A stretch of DNA of 64,000 nucleotides from Streptomyces hoynatensis (GCF_003626535.1 NZ_RBAL01000007.1:186001-250000), one strand, 5' to 3'. Shown: positions 54,142-64,000, counted from the stretch's first letter. Translations and numbers: made by a program. The notes: a model not told the origin generated them from the letters alone.

Positions 54142-54975
54142 ATGTACATGGGCACCCACCCCGCTCTTCCCGCGCCCGCCACCGAGGAGGGCCGCGCCGG
54201 GCTCGCGGCCCTGCTCGACAGGCCGGAGCGCGCCCTGATCGCCTTGGACTTCGACGGCACGCTGGCGCCGATCGTGCTCGATCCCGAGCAGGCGCGCGCC
54301 CACCCGGCCGCCGTCCCGGCGCTGGCGGCGGTGGCCACCCGGGTGGCGGCCGTTGCGGTCGTCACCGGCCGCCCGGCCAGGGCCGCGGTCCGGCTCGGCG
54401 GCTTCGCCGGCCACCCGGAGCTGGCCGGCCTCGTCGTGCTGGGCGCCTACGGCGCCGAGCGCTGGGACGCGGCCACCGGGCGCCTGGAGACGCCCCCGCC
54501 GCACGCCGGGGTCGCCGCCGCCCGGGGGGAGCTTCCCGAGCTGGTCGCGCCGACCGGCGCCGCCGTCGAGGACAAGGGCAACGCGCTGGCCGTGCACACC
54601 AGGCGCGCGCCCCATCCCCAGGAGGCCTTCGAGCAGCTGCGCGCCCCGCTGGCCGAGCTGGCCGCCAGGCACGGGCTCGCGCTGGAGCCGGGGCGGCTGG
54701 TCCTCGAACTGCGCCCGCCGGGGATGGACAAGGGGACGGCGCTGACCGCGCTGGTCCGGGAGACGGGCGCCGCGAGCGTGCTCTACGGGGGCGACGACCT
54801 GGGGGACCTGGCCGCCTTCGACGCGGTGGCCAGGCTGCGCGAGTCCGGCGTGGCCGGGCTGCGGCTGTGCAGCGGCAGCCCGGAGGTCCCCCGGCTCGCC
54901 GAGGCGACCGACCTGACGGTGGAGGGCCCGGCCGGGGTGGCCGCCTTCCTCACCGCGCTCGCCGCCCGGCTGTAG
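54142..54975 (+). CDS. otsB: Trehalose-6-phosphate phosphatase OtsB
   Basis: 277 residues, HAD fold. Motif I is ALDFDGTLAPIV, motif II VTGRPAR, motif III/IV are KGTALTALV and YGGDDLGDLAAF. It dephosphorylates trehalose 6-phosphate made by OtsA. Starts at ATG 54142 and 54148 are both possible. Confidence 0.94.
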   Translation: MYMGTHPALPAPATEEGRAGLAALLDRPERALIALDFDGTLAPIVLDPEQARAHPAAVPALAAVATRVAAVAVVTGRPARAAVRLGGFAGHPELAGLVVLGAYGAERWDAATGRLETPPPHAGVAAARGELPELVAPTGAAVEDKGNALAVHTRRAPHPQEAFEQLRAPLAELAARHGLALEPGRLVLELRPPGMDKGTALTALVRETGAASVLYGGDDLGDLAAFDAVARLRESGVAGLRLCSGSPEVPRLAEATDLTVEGPAGVAAFLTALAARL

Positions 54976-55028
54976 GGGGGCGGGGCCCGCCGGGACTGCA
55001 CGAGGGGTCCCCGGGGCCCGCCTATGCA

Positions 55029-55041
55029 AGACGCATCGTCT
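55029..55041. promoter_or_regulatory. AGACG-CAT-CGTCT palindrome before the SDR gene
   Basis: Perfect 5-base arms end 18 bases before the start of the SDR gene, overlapping a likely -10 region (GAATAGGGT). Spacing suits repression by a TetR-type regulator; none is encoded alongside. Confidence 0.5.
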
Positions 55042-55058
55042 CGAATAGGGTGAAACCC

Positions 55059-55883
55059 ATGCGGACAATACTCATCACCGGCTCGACCGACGGCCTCGGC
55101 CGGTGGGTGGCACTGCGGCTTGCCACCGACGCCACCGATCCGGCGCGGGTCATCGTGCACGGGCGCAGCGCGGAACGCGCCGAGGAGGTGCGCGAGGAGA
55201 TACGCAGGGCGGCCGGCGAGGACCGTGCCGACGTGCTCCTCGCCGACCTCTCAGTGCTGAAGAACGTGGACGCGCTCGCCGACGAGGTCCTCAGGCGCTA
55301 CGACCGCCTCGACGTCCTGGTCAACAACGCCGGGCGCGCGGGGACCTGGGACTCGCCGCGCGCGGTGACCCCGGACGGCTACGAGGAGCGCTTCGCCGTC
55401 AACTACCTCGCCGGGTTCCACCTGACCAACCGCCTGCTGCCGCTGCTGAAGAAGTCGGCGCCCGCCCGCATCGTCAACGTCGCCTCCGTCGGGCAGGAGC
55501 CCATCGACTTCGACGACCCGATGATCGAGCGCAACTTCTCGCCCGTGCGCAGCTACTCGCAGAGCAAGCTGGCCCAGATCCTGCACGCCTTCGACCTCGC
55601 CGAGGACCTGCGCGCCTCCGGCGAGGACGTCACGGTCAACGCCCTGCACCCGGCCAGCTTCATGGACACCACCATGTGCCGGGAGCTGGGCGTCCCGCCG
55701 TGGACCTCGGTGGACACCGGGGGCCGCGCCCTGCTGCACCTGATCAACGACGCGCACGTCGGCACCGGCAGGTACTTCGACAGCGAGGTGCCCGCGCGCG
55801 CCGACGAGCAGGCGTACGACCCCGAGGCCAGGAACCGGCTGCGCGTGCTCTCCGAGGAGCTGGTCGCGCGGGCGCTGGCCTGA
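55059..55883 (+). CDS. Short-chain dehydrogenase/reductase
   Basis: 274 residues. The cofactor motif is TGSTDGLGRWVA, VLVNNAG is present, and the catalytic Ser-Tyr-Lys is in VASVGQ and YSQSKLAQ. NADP(H) preference is likely. It resembles the retinol dehydrogenase/WW-domain-oxidoreductase-like group. Substrate unknown. Confidence 0.92.
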   Translation: MRTILITGSTDGLGRWVALRLATDATDPARVIVHGRSAERAEEVREEIRRAAGEDRADVLLADLSVLKNVDALADEVLRRYDRLDVLVNNAGRAGTWDSPRAVTPDGYEERFAVNYLAGFHLTNRLLPLLKKSAPARIVNVASVGQEPIDFDDPMIERNFSPVRSYSQSKLAQILHAFDLAEDLRASGEDVTVNALHPASFMDTTMCRELGVPPWTSVDTGGRALLHLINDAHVGTGRYFDSEVPARADEQAYDPEARNRLRVLSEELVARALA

Positions 55884-55920
55884 CCCGCTGCGGCAGGCCC
55901 CCCGGCGCCCGCCCGACGCG

Positions 55921-56610
55921 CTACGGCAGGACCCTGATCCCGAGCTGCGCCGCGAGATGCGGCGCGAGGTCGAGCAGCTGGCCGGGGGCGATCACCGCCC
56001 CGGCCAGCCGGTCCAGGCCCCTGGCCGGCTCGAACCTGGCCGCGCCGCGCAGGTCCACGTCCCGCAGCGTGGCCGCCGAGAAGTCGGCCCCGCGCAGCTC
56101 GCAGCCCTCGAAGGAGACCCGCTCCAGCCGCGCCCCGCCGAAGTCGGGCTCCACGAGCACGCAGCCGGCGAAGGCCACGTCGACCAGCCGGGACTGCCGC
56201 AGGTTCAGGTAGTCCAGCTTGCCGCCGCGCACCAGCACCCGGGTCAGCGTCGCGCCGCTCAGCTGCGTCCCGCCCAGCCTGGCGTCGCGTATCTCCACGT
56301 CCCGCAGCTGCGCCTCGCCCAGGGCCGTGCCCACGCCGCGCACCTCTTCCAGCAGGCTGTCGAGCAGGCGCGCCCGGGGCAGCCGCGCCTCGTCGAGGAC
56401 GCAGCGGCGCAGCGCGCAGTCCAGGAAGCGCGCCCCGGGGGCGTGGGCCCCCGTCAGGTCGAGGCCGGCGAATTCGAGCCCGTCGTAGTCCTCCTCCGCG
56501 TCGAGGCTCCGCCCCGCGAAGGGGGTCAGCCGGGGCAGCGAGAACACCGGCGCCTTCGGCGGCGGCACCCGCTCTTCCGCTCCCGCCCGCGCGCCGCCCT
56601 TCCCCGTCAT
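55921..56610 (-). CDS. Pentapeptide-repeat protein
   Basis: About 229 residues. Repeats of A(D/N)LxG-type pentads run through most of the length, for example LEFAGLDLTGAHAPGARFLD and VSFEGCELRGADFSAATLRD. They form a right-handed beta-helix. Some members protect DNA gyrase; many have no known role. Start is uncertain: ATG 56610, or 56652 with a Gly-rich extension. Confidence 0.88.
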   Translation of the reverse strand: MTGKGGARAGAEERVPPPKAPVFSLPRLTPFAGRSLDAEEDYDGLEFAGLDLTGAHAPGARFLDCALRRCVLDEARLPRARLLDSLLEEVRGVGTALGEAQLRDVEIRDARLGGTQLSGATLTRVLVRGGKLDYLNLRQSRLVDVAFAGCVLVEPDFGGARLERVSFEGCELRGADFSAATLRDVDLRGAARFEPARGLDRLAGAVIAPGQLLDLAPHLAAQLGIRVLP

Positions 56611-56760
56611 GCGCCCCTCGCCCGCATCGCCGCTCCCCCTGCCGCCCGCCATGCTGCCCAGCCGCCGCCGCTCACCCGTTCTCCGCCATGTCGCCCATCC
56701 TGCCCCAGGCCACCGACAATCCGGCTCCGGGCCTCGCCGCCGGGCGCCGCAGGGCCTGCC

Positions 56761-56780
56761 TTGACTTCAAGTGGGCTTGA
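56761..56780 (+). promoter_or_regulatory. MerR-type promoter operator TCAAG-TGGG-CTTGA
   Basis: The inverted repeat directly follows TTGACT, which suits a -35 box, 39 bases before the start of the quinone oxidoreductase-like gene. TCAAG/CTTGA arms are those of SoxR/MerR-class operators. No MerR gene adjoins; the one at 20437 is a distant candidate. Confidence 0.5.
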
Positions 56781-56818
56781 CGTTGCAGCGTGGTGCTCCC
56801 GAGAACAGAGGAGCCCCC

Positions 56819-57829
56819 ATGCACGCCGTCCGCCTGCACGCCTTCGGCCCGGCCGAGAACCTGGTCTACGAGGAGGTCGCGGACCCCCACCCCGCCCCGG
56901 GCGAGGTCGCCATCGCCGTGGCGGCGGCCGGGGTCCACCTGGTCGACACCGTCCTGCGGGCCGGGCCGGACGCCGCGGGCGGCGCCTTCCCCGTGCCCGA
57001 GCTGCCGACCGTGCCGGGCCGCGAGGTCGCCGGCACGGTGGACGAGGTGGGCGAGGGCGTGGACCCCGCCTGGCTCGGCCGGCGCGTCTCGGCCCACCTC
57101 GGCATGGTGCCCGGCGGCTACGCCGAACGCGCGGTCACCGCCATTGGCAATCTGCACCGGCTGCCCGAGGGCATGACGGCCGAAACGGCGGTCGCCATGC
57201 TCGGCACCGGCCGCATGACCATGGGCATCCTCCGGTTCGCCGAGCTCACCGCGGAGGACACCGTCCTCGTGCTCGCCGCCGCCGGCGGCATCGGCGCGCT
57301 GCTCGTCCAGTACGCCAGGCACCGCGGCGCGCGGGTCGCCGGGGCCGCCGGCGGGCCCGCCAAGGCCGCCGCCGTGGCCCGGCTCGGGGCCGACCTCGCC
57401 GTCGACTACAACCGGCCCGACTGGGCCGACACCCTCCGCGAGGCGTACGGCGAGCGGCCGTTCAGCCTGCTGTGCGAGGGGGTCGGCGGCGAGTTCGGCC
57501 GCACCGCCCTCGGCCTGCTGGCCCCGGGCGGCCGCCACCTCTCCTACGGCTACGCGTCCACCGGCGCCTCGCCCCGCGGCGCGGTCGCCCCCTCCCCCGA
57601 GGAGCTGGCCGCGCGCGGCATCAGCTCCACCTCGGTGCTCGGTCCCGCGCTGTTCGAGAAGATCGGCGGCCGGGAGAACCTGCGGCTGCTGGAGGAGGAG
57701 GCGCTCGCCCTGGCCGCCGCGGGCACCCTCGTCCCGCTCGTCGAGACCTTCCCGCTGGCCGAGGCGGCCCGCGCCCACCGCGCCCTGGAGAGCCGCGCCA
57801 CGACGGGCAAGGTGGTCCTGGTGCCCTGA
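56819..57829 (+). CDS. Quinone oxidoreductase-like medium-chain dehydrogenase (zinc-independent)
   Basis: 336 residues. The substrate domain includes VPGREVAGTVDEVGEGVDPA and the cofactor site is VLVLAAAGGIGALLVQYAR. No structural zinc cysteines are seen. It likely reduces quinones or enones with NADPH. ATG 56819 has GAGGAG 5 bases upstream. Confidence 0.9.
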   Translation: MHAVRLHAFGPAENLVYEEVADPHPAPGEVAIAVAAAGVHLVDTVLRAGPDAAGGAFPVPELPTVPGREVAGTVDEVGEGVDPAWLGRRVSAHLGMVPGGYAERAVTAIGNLHRLPEGMTAETAVAMLGTGRMTMGILRFAELTAEDTVLVLAAAGGIGALLVQYARHRGARVAGAAGGPAKAAAVARLGADLAVDYNRPDWADTLREAYGERPFSLLCEGVGGEFGRTALGLLAPGGRHLSYGYASTGASPRGAVAPSPEELAARGISSTSVLGPALFEKIGGRENLRLLEEEALALAAAGTLVPLVETFPLAEAARAHRALESRATTGKVVLVP

Positions 57830-57910
57830 GGCGCCCCGGGGGCGTGGCCGGCGGGAACGCGCGGTCGCGCACAACCCCCGATGTGCCCGGAACGCGCGGA
57901 AGATGGGCAC

Positions 57911-58474
57911 ATGGGAGTGCCCGCTCGGCTCATGGTGGCGCTGTCCCTCCTCGCGGGCGGGGTGGACGCCGTCGCATTCCTCACGCTCGACCACGTCTTC
58001 GTCGCCAACCAGACGGGCAACGGCGTGCTGCTCGGCCTGGGCGCCGCCTCCCGCTTCCTCCCCGGCGACGCCGGGGTGGGGCTGACCGGCCCCCTCGCCT
58101 CCCTGGCCGGCTTCTGCGCCGGCGGCCTCGCCGCCGCCGGGCTGAGCCGCCGCGCCCCGCTGCGCGCCCTGCTCTGGCTGGAGGCGGCGCTGCTCGGCCT
58201 GGCCGGCGCCCTGGCCTGGGCGCCGGCCCCGTGGTGCGCGGCGGCGCTGGCCGCGGCCATGGGCGCGCAGACGGTCTTCGCCACCCGCGTCGGCATCAAG
58301 GGCGTCACCACCACCGTCGTCACCAGCACCCTGGCCACGCTGTTCCTGCGGCTGCTCGTCCCCGGCGCGGGAGCGGGCCGCGACCGGGAGGCGGTGGCCC
58401 TCCTCCTGGCGGTCTGGCTCGCCTACCTGGCGGGCGTCCTCGCCGGGACCTCGGCCGTGCTCCCGGCGCTCTGA
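57911..58474 (+). CDS. DUF1275 (YoaK-like) membrane protein
   Basis: 187 residues with five or six membrane helices. Family blocks are GGVDAVAFLTLDHVFVANQT and GAQTVFATRVGIKGVTTTVV. Function unknown. ATG 57911 is preferred to 57881. A strong shared terminator follows. Confidence 0.88.
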   Translation: MGVPARLMVALSLLAGGVDAVAFLTLDHVFVANQTGNGVLLGLGAASRFLPGDAGVGLTGPLASLAGFCAGGLAAAGLSRRAPLRALLWLEAALLGLAGALAWAPAPWCAAALAAAMGAQTVFATRVGIKGVTTTVVTSTLATLFLRLLVPGAGAGRDREAVALLLAVWLAYLAGVLAGTSAVLPAL

Positions 58475-58525
58475 CCCCCGCCGCGCGCCGTCCCACCGCG
58501 CCCGCGCCGCCGGGCGCCCCACCGC

Positions 58526-58562
58526 GCCCGGTCCCGCCCCCGGCGCGGGGGCGGGACCGGGC
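58526..58562. terminator. Bidirectional terminator between the DUF1275 and GH36 genes
   Basis: A perfect 16-base-pair stem (GCCCGGTCCCGCCCCC and its complement) with loop GGCGC lies between two convergent genes, 6 bases from the GH36 stop. Confidence 0.8.
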
Positions 58563-58567
58563 GGGGG

Positions 58568-60730
58568 TCACCCGACGCGCTCCGCCTGCACCAGGACCAG
58601 CCGCTCCGGGTGCTGGATCGGCGCCCGGACGCCGAGGTCGCCCAGCACCACGCCGGGCAGCGTGACGCCCTCGCCCCACCAGGCCAGGGTGTCGGAGGCG
58701 GCGCCCCGCAGCCGGTCGCCGGGCGGCAGCGGCGTGACCCGGTACCTGGCCTCGGGGTCGAGCCCCGGCAGGGCCACCCGTCCCGGCGGCGACTGGACGC
58801 TCGTGGCCACCTGGGCCAGCGCGTACACGGCGCGCGACCGGTCCTGCGCCACCACCCCGTGCACCCACAGCGCCGGGTCCTGGTGATCGCCGCGCACCAC
58901 GGTCCCGCCGTGCAGCAGGGGCCGCAGCTCCTTGTACAGCGCGATCCACTCCGCGAGCGCCGCGCGGTCCTCCGCGCTCGCCCGGGTCAGGTCCCACTCG
59001 ATCCCGAAGTGGCAGAACAGCGCGGTCCCGGCCCGGAAGCCGAGGGTGTGCGTGCGCCCCGTGGTGTGCGCCTCGGGCGCGCCGACGTGCGAGCCGAGCA
59101 ACTCGGGCGGGAGCAGCAGCCCGGTCCAGCGCTGGATGCGCTGCCGTTCGAGGGCGTCGATGCAGTCGCTGGTCCACACCCGGTCGGTGCGCTCCAGGAT
59201 GCCCAGGTCGATCCGGCCGCCGCCGGAGGAGCAGGACTCGATCTCCAGCTTCGGGTGCCGCGCCCGCAGCTCGTCGAGCAGCCGGTAGACGGCCTCGGTC
59301 TGGACGTGCACCCCGGCCTGCCCGCGCGGGCTGTGCCCGGCCTCCACCAGGTCGCGGTTGTGGTCCCACTTGAGGTACGTCAGCGCGTACTCCCCGATCA
59401 GCGCGTCGAGCCGCTGGAGCAGGTAGTCGTACGCGCCCGGGTGGCCGAGGTCGAGCACCTGCTGATGGCGCGACTCGGGCGGGAGCCGGTCGCCGGTGGC
59501 CATGATCCACTCGGGGTGGCTGCGGGCGAGGTCGGAGTTCGGGTTGACCATCTCGGGCTCGACCCACAGGCCGAATTCGAGGCCGCGCTCGCGCACGTAG
59601 TCGGCCAGCGGGTGCAGCCCCTGCGGCCACACCGTCTCGTCCACGTACCAGTCGCCCAGGCCCGCGTGGTCGTCGCGCCGCCCGCGGAACCAGCCGTCGT
59701 CGAGCACGAAGCGCTCCGCGCCCACCTCGGCGGCCAGGTCGGCCAGGTGCCGCAGCTTGGCCAGGTCGTGGTCGAAGTAGACGGCCTCCCACACGTTGAG
59801 CGTGACCGGCCGGGGCCCGCTCGGGTGCCGCTCGCGCGCCCGCAGGTGGGCGTGGAAGCGGCCGGACAGCTCGTCGAGCCCGTGCCGGCCGTAACTGCCG
59901 TACACCCAGGGCGTGGTGTAGGACTCCTCCGGGCCCAGGATCACCTCGCCCGCCAGCAGCAGCTCGCCCCCGCCGAGCAGGGAGACGCCGGAGGGGGTGC
60001 GCTCGGCGAGCGAGCGGTGGTTGCCGCTCCAGGCCACGTGCAGGCCCCACACCTCCCCGGAGCGGAAGCCGAAGCCCTTCTCGCCCGCGACGTGGACGGT
60101 GGCCGCGTCGGTGCCGGTGCGGCCCCTGCGGTTCTCGCGCAGGTGCGTGCCCAGGGTGAACTCGTGCCGCTGCGGGCTGCGTTCGCGCAGGTGGCGGCCG
60201 GTCATGTCGAGCAGTTCCGTGGCTCGCTCCGGCACCGGGAAGGCCAGCAGCACCCCCGAGAGGGCGAACGGCGCCGCGTCTGGCTCGTCCCGCCCGTCCG
60301 CCTGGTTGGTCACCGTGGCGCGCTGCCTGACCAGCCCGGAGCCGGTCAGCTCGATCTCCAGCCGCAGTTCGAGGCCGGCCCGCACGTCCTCCGCCGTCAC
60401 CTCGACCGCCTGGCCCTCACGCTCCACCGCGGTGACCGCGAAGGCGGTGGAGAAGTCGGCCCCGGCGCGGTGCCCGGTCAGCCCCGGGGTGCCGAGCCAG
60501 CCCGCGGAGTGCTCGGGCAGCACCGCGAGCGGCACCACCACGTCGACGTTGTTGCTCGCTATCTGCGGCACCCCGGCCCGCACCAGCGCGGCCAGGTCGG
60601 CCTCCGACAGCTCTCCCAGGTCCCGGCCCCAGTGCGCGATCCGGGGCAGCCCCGGCCCCGTACAGTCCAGCACCAGGCTGATCCCCGCGGACCTGAAGTG
60701 GAGGAAGGGGAGGAAGCTTCCCTCGCGCAT
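58568..60730 (-). CDS. GH36 alpha-galactosidase
   Basis: 720 residues, typical of bacterial GH36. The catalytic nucleophile Asp is in YLKWDHNRDL and the acid/base Asp in VWTSDCIDAL. Substrate-binding blocks are FVLDDGWFRGRRDD and GLWVEPEMVNPNSDLA. It hydrolyses terminal alpha-galactosides such as melibiose and raffinose. No signal peptide is seen, so it is cytoplasmic. ATG 60730 has AGAGG 7 bases upstream. Confidence 0.94.
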   Translation of the reverse strand: MREGSFLPFLHFRSAGISLVLDCTGPGLPRIAHWGRDLGELSEADLAALVRAGVPQIASNNVDVVVPLAVLPEHSAGWLGTPGLTGHRAGADFSTAFAVTAVEREGQAVEVTAEDVRAGLELRLEIELTGSGLVRQRATVTNQADGRDEPDAAPFALSGVLLAFPVPERATELLDMTGRHLRERSPQRHEFTLGTHLRENRRGRTGTDAATVHVAGEKGFGFRSGEVWGLHVAWSGNHRSLAERTPSGVSLLGGGELLLAGEVILGPEESYTTPWVYGSYGRHGLDELSGRFHAHLRARERHPSGPRPVTLNVWEAVYFDHDLAKLRHLADLAAEVGAERFVLDDGWFRGRRDDHAGLGDWYVDETVWPQGLHPLADYVRERGLEFGLWVEPEMVNPNSDLARSHPEWIMATGDRLPPESRHQQVLDLGHPGAYDYLLQRLDALIGEYALTYLKWDHNRDLVEAGHSPRGQAGVHVQTEAVYRLLDELRARHPKLEIESCSSGGGRIDLGILERTDRVWTSDCIDALERQRIQRWTGLLLPPELLGSHVGAPEAHTTGRTHTLGFRAGTALFCHFGIEWDLTRASAEDRAALAEWIALYKELRPLLHGGTVVRGDHQDPALWVHGVVAQDRSRAVYALAQVATSVQSPPGRVALPGLDPEARYRVTPLPPGDRLRGAASDTLAWWGEGVTLPGVVLGDLGVRAPIQHPERLVLVQAERVG

Positions 60731-60874
60731 ATGTGATCCTCTGATTGACCCTGTTCGGATGTGCGCGATATTTCTACGTTCGCCCGCCCGGCCAGTCAAC
60801 GGGTCCCACCCCGCGGGCGGCGTGGCGGCCCACCGCGGGCCGCCGCCGGAGGCCCGCGCGTTCTCCCAGGTCAG

Positions 60875-60946
60875 AGCCGCCTGTCGGATTCGAACCGACG
60901 ACCTATGCTTTACAAGAGCATGGCTCTACCACTGAGCTAAGGCGGC
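60875..60946 (-). tRNA. tRNA-Thr (anticodon TGT)
   Basis: A 72-base cloverleaf can be folded: acceptor GCCGCCT/AGGCGGC, anticodon loop CTTGTAA in an ATGCT/AGCAT stem, and T-arm CGTCGGTTCGAATCCGACA. The discriminator base is T and CCA is not encoded. Confidence 0.97.
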
Positions 60947-61350
60947 AGTCGCGTCTGCGGCCCGGCCACGGCCGGGAAGGCCCGCAAAGGCCGCTCCAGC
61001 CTACACAACGCCGACTTGACCGCGCCCGGCCCAACTCCCCCTTCTCCCCGGCCTCCCCCACCCCTTCTCCCCCGATAGTCTCCCCCGATAGTCAACGGGC
61101 CTGTCAACGGCCGCGTTCCCCCGCCGCCCGCCCCCGCGCCTCCGGGGAGTGCCAGTCGTGTTCCGATGGGTCACAGGGCCGCGCGCCGATCGGAAGATTG
61201 ATCTTTACACGCGATTCTCTTTTGTCTTGGGGTACTGACAGATCGCGTTGTTTCGAGTTAGGTTTCGGTAGCGCTCGTGACATACGCGCGTAACACCTTC
61301 CTACTCGGATCGTCCGGCACGTTCCTGCCGGTAGAAGGAGACAAGAAGCG
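60947..61350. other. 404-base gap between tRNA-Thr and msiK
   Basis: It holds a 15-base direct repeat (TCTCCCCCGATAGTC at 61066 and 61079), an AAGAT-TG-ATCTT palindrome at 61194-61205 and the AT-richer msiK promoter. No gene is seen. Confidence 0.5.
61265..61280. promoter_or_regulatory. LacI/CebR-like palindrome core upstream of msiK
   Basis: TCGGTAGCGCTCGTGA has the AGCGCT centre of CebR-type (TGGGAGCGCTCCCA) operators but poor outer arms. It lies about 70 bases before msiK. It is a weak candidate. Confidence 0.3.
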
Positions 61351-62484
<1,134 letters not shown>

Positions 62485-62489
62485 GCAAC

Positions 62490-62522
62490 CGACGGGCCGA
62501 GCCCCCGGCGGCCGGCCCGTCG
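62490..62522 (+). terminator. First terminator hairpin after msiK
   Basis: A 10-base-pair stem (CGACGGGCCG with CGGCCCGTCG) and 13-base loop begin 6 bases after the msiK stop. Confidence 0.75.
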
Positions 62523-62535
62523 CCACGCGCCACGA

Positions 62536-62570
62536 GGCCGTGTTTCCGCACACACAGCGGAAACACGGCC
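62536..62570 (+). terminator. Second terminator hairpin after msiK
   Basis: A perfect 14-base-pair stem (GGCCGTGTTTCCGC with its complement), loop ACACACA, followed by TTT. This is the strongest terminator in the window and makes a tandem with the first. Confidence 0.85.
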
Positions 62571-62799
62571 TTTCGCGCGTCAACGCCCCGGCAGCAATTC
62601 CCCGGAGTCCTTCACTCGTCAGGGTGGCGAAATGTCACCAAATCACTACTCCTCGCTACGATCGACGGGCCCGGAGCGCGGCGCGGCCTCACGCCGCGCG
62701 CCTCGTCCCGCCGTCCCGTTCGCCGCAGTCGGCGCGTGCCACGTGTCCCACGTGTGCCGCGCTTCTGTCGTCCATGTCGTACTCGCGAGGAAGATCACC

Positions 62800-63204
62800 G
62801 TGAATCAGGCACTCCGCCGCGTCGGCAGAACTCTCGCCGTCGCCCTTCCCGTTGTCCTCGTCCTCTCCGGCACGCTCGCCGTCACCCGGGTGCCCTGGGT
62901 GGGCTCCCAGGAGGACCGGGTGCTCACCGCCTCCACCGCGAACCGGGCCCAGGCGCCCGAGGACGTGCTGCTCGACCGGCTGCTGACCACGCTGCGCCGA
63001 CAGGACCCGAGCGCCGCGCTGACCGGGCTGCAGGAGGCCGTGGACCGCGAACCCTCGCTGGCCCCGCACTGCGCGGAGATCGCCAGGGCGCTGGGCGAGG
63101 CGGCCGTCGAGAAGTACGGCAGCGCCAGGCGCGCCCAGCGGCACGCCAGGCCCGTCTGCGACACCTCCTACGCCGCGGGCGTCGCCGCCGGTTCCGGCAA
63201 CTGA
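62800..63204 (+). CDS. Hypothetical secreted or membrane-anchored protein, 134 residues
   Basis: An N-terminal hydrophobic segment (TLAVALPVVLVLSGTLAVTR) acts as signal or anchor. The mature part includes LLDRLLTTLRRQDPSAALTG and HCAEIARALGEAAVEKYGSA with two Cys (PHCAE, PVCDT) that could form a disulfide. Similar small proteins follow msiK in streptomycetes; function unknown. GTG 62800 has GAGGAAG 7 bases upstream. Confidence 0.75.
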   Translation: MNQALRRVGRTLAVALPVVLVLSGTLAVTRVPWVGSQEDRVLTASTANRAQAPEDVLLDRLLTTLRRQDPSAALTGLQEAVDREPSLAPHCAEIARALGEAAVEKYGSARRAQRHARPVCDTSYAAGVAAGSGN

Positions 63205-63289
63205 CGCGCCCCCCGCGGCCGTCGCGGGCCGTCGCGGGCCCCGCCCACCGGGCCGCGGCCCGCGACGGCGGGACCGTAGGCTGCGGGGC

Positions 63290-64000
63290 ATGACCGACGC
63301 CTCGCACGACGCACCCCCGCCCACGCAGGCCGTTGTCCTGGCCGGTGGTCAGGGCTCACGCCTGCGCCCCTACACGGACGACCGGCCCAAGCCGATGGTC
63401 GAGATCCCGGGCACCGGAATCCCGATCATCGGCCACCAGTTGACCTGGCTGGCCGCCGAGGGCGTCACGGACGCGGTGATCTCCTGCGGGCATCTCGCCG
63501 AGGTCCTCCAGGAGTGGCTCGACGCGGCCGAGTTGCCGCTCCGCGTCACCACGGTCAGGGAGCCGGAGCCGCTGGGCAGGGGCGGCGGCCTCAAGTACGC
63601 CGCCGCCGCGCTGCCCCGCCCCGACGAGCCCTGGTTCGCCACCAACGGGGACATCTGGACCCGTTTCTCGCTGCGCGAGATGGCCGCCTTCCACGCCGAA
63701 CGGGACGCCACCGCGACGCTGGCCCTGGCCAGGCCCCGCATCCCCTGGGGCGCGGTGGAGACCGACGAGTTCGGGCACGTTCTGGACTTCATCGAGGCCC
63801 CGCCCTCCCCCTACCTGATCAACGCGGGCGTGTACGTGTTCGCCGCCCACTTCACCAAGCTGCTCCCCGACCGCGGCGACCACGAGCGCACCACCTTCCC
63901 GCGCCTGGCCCGCGAACGGCTGCTCGCCGGCTTCCCCCTCCCCCAGGGCGCCTACTGGCGGGCGATCGACACCGCGAAGGACCTCACGGAGGCGGCCAGG
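63290..64000 (+). CDS. Sugar-phosphate nucleotidyltransferase, C-terminus cut by window edge
   Basis: 237 codons are visible. The signature is AVVLAGGQGSRLRPYTDDRP, then KPMVEIPG, and FATNGDIWTR gives the metal-binding Asp. The type is mannose-1-phosphate guanylyltransferase or glucose-1-phosphate (thymidylyl/uridylyl)-like; exact nucleotide and sugar are undetermined. The frame is open to the right edge. Confidence 0.9.
   Translation, partial: MTDASHDAPPPTQAVVLAGGQGSRLRPYTDDRPKPMVEIPGTGIPIIGHQLTWLAAEGVTDAVISCGHLAEVLQEWLDAAELPLRVTTVREPEPLGRGGGLKYAAAALPRPDEPWFATNGDIWTRFSLREMAAFHAERDATATLALARPRIPWGAVETDEFGHVLDFIEAPPSPYLINAGVYVFAAHFTKLLPDRGDHERTTFPRLARERLLAGFPLPQGAYWRAIDTAKDLTEAAR

Overview
The window is a very GC-rich chromosomal segment (coding regions look well above 70% G+C, with many GTG starts). 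Gene content and order are those of a Streptomyces or a close Streptomycetaceae relative: msiK, cdgB, a nagK-nagA unit with a DasR-type operator, HrcA/CIRCE-controlled groEL, TerD, DUF3263 and DUF4031 proteins, and gpgS. Species cannot be named from sequence alone. I see no plasmid or phage genes, insertion sequence, rRNA or CRISPR array. Both ends cut genes: a HAD phosphatase at the left, a sugar-phosphate nucleotidyltransferase at the right.

Left third (1-24 kb). A three-subunit molybdenum hydroxylase of the PaoABC type is followed by a phosphate block. That block has a PHO-box-preceded operon of a second PstB-like ATPase and a response regulator whose receiver lacks its phosphoacceptor Asp, then pstS, a strong hairpin, pstC-pstA-pstB. 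After it come an XRE/DUF5753 regulator, a large helicase-associated-domain protein, an M23 endopeptidase, a drug-efflux MFS protein, an HD hydrolase, an oxidoreductase with a MerR regulator, and an FtsH-type protease whose stop overlaps the start of a YbhN-like membrane protein.

Middle (24-40 kb). A HelD-like helicase is divergent from a yefM-yoeB toxin-antitoxin pair. Then come an XPB-type helicase and an RloA-like ATPase with an apparently internally deleted RloB: the remnant of an AbiL/RloAB-type defence pair and the best accessory signal in the window. lipB follows, separated by two unrelated tandem-repeat arrays from a small DUF4031 operon. Next are an RpiR regulator with murQ, a small membrane protein, groEL behind a double CIRCE, a cold-shock protein with a long leader, and a thrC-MoaD-like operon.

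Right third (40-64 kb). gpgS (preceded by helically phased A-tracts), otsA and the more distant otsB supply glucosylglycerate and trehalose synthesis. Around them lie terD, an ArfB-like release factor, a flavin reductase, a GAF-PAS-GGDEF diguanylate cyclase behind a perfect Crp-type palindrome, and a CBM-containing membrane protein. The amino-sugar operon is SIS-ROK kinase-nagA-class II aldolase with an internal dre site, divergent from an orphan sugar-binding lipoprotein. SDR and MDR oxidoreductases, a pentapeptide-repeat protein, a DUF1275 protein, a GH36 alpha-galactosidase, tRNA-Thr(TGT) and msiK complete the region.

Most of the window is ordinary core chromosome. The less ordinary parts are the decayed RloAB pair, the pstB2/atypical-regulator operon, several well-formed operators and terminators, and short tandem repeats in intergenic gaps.
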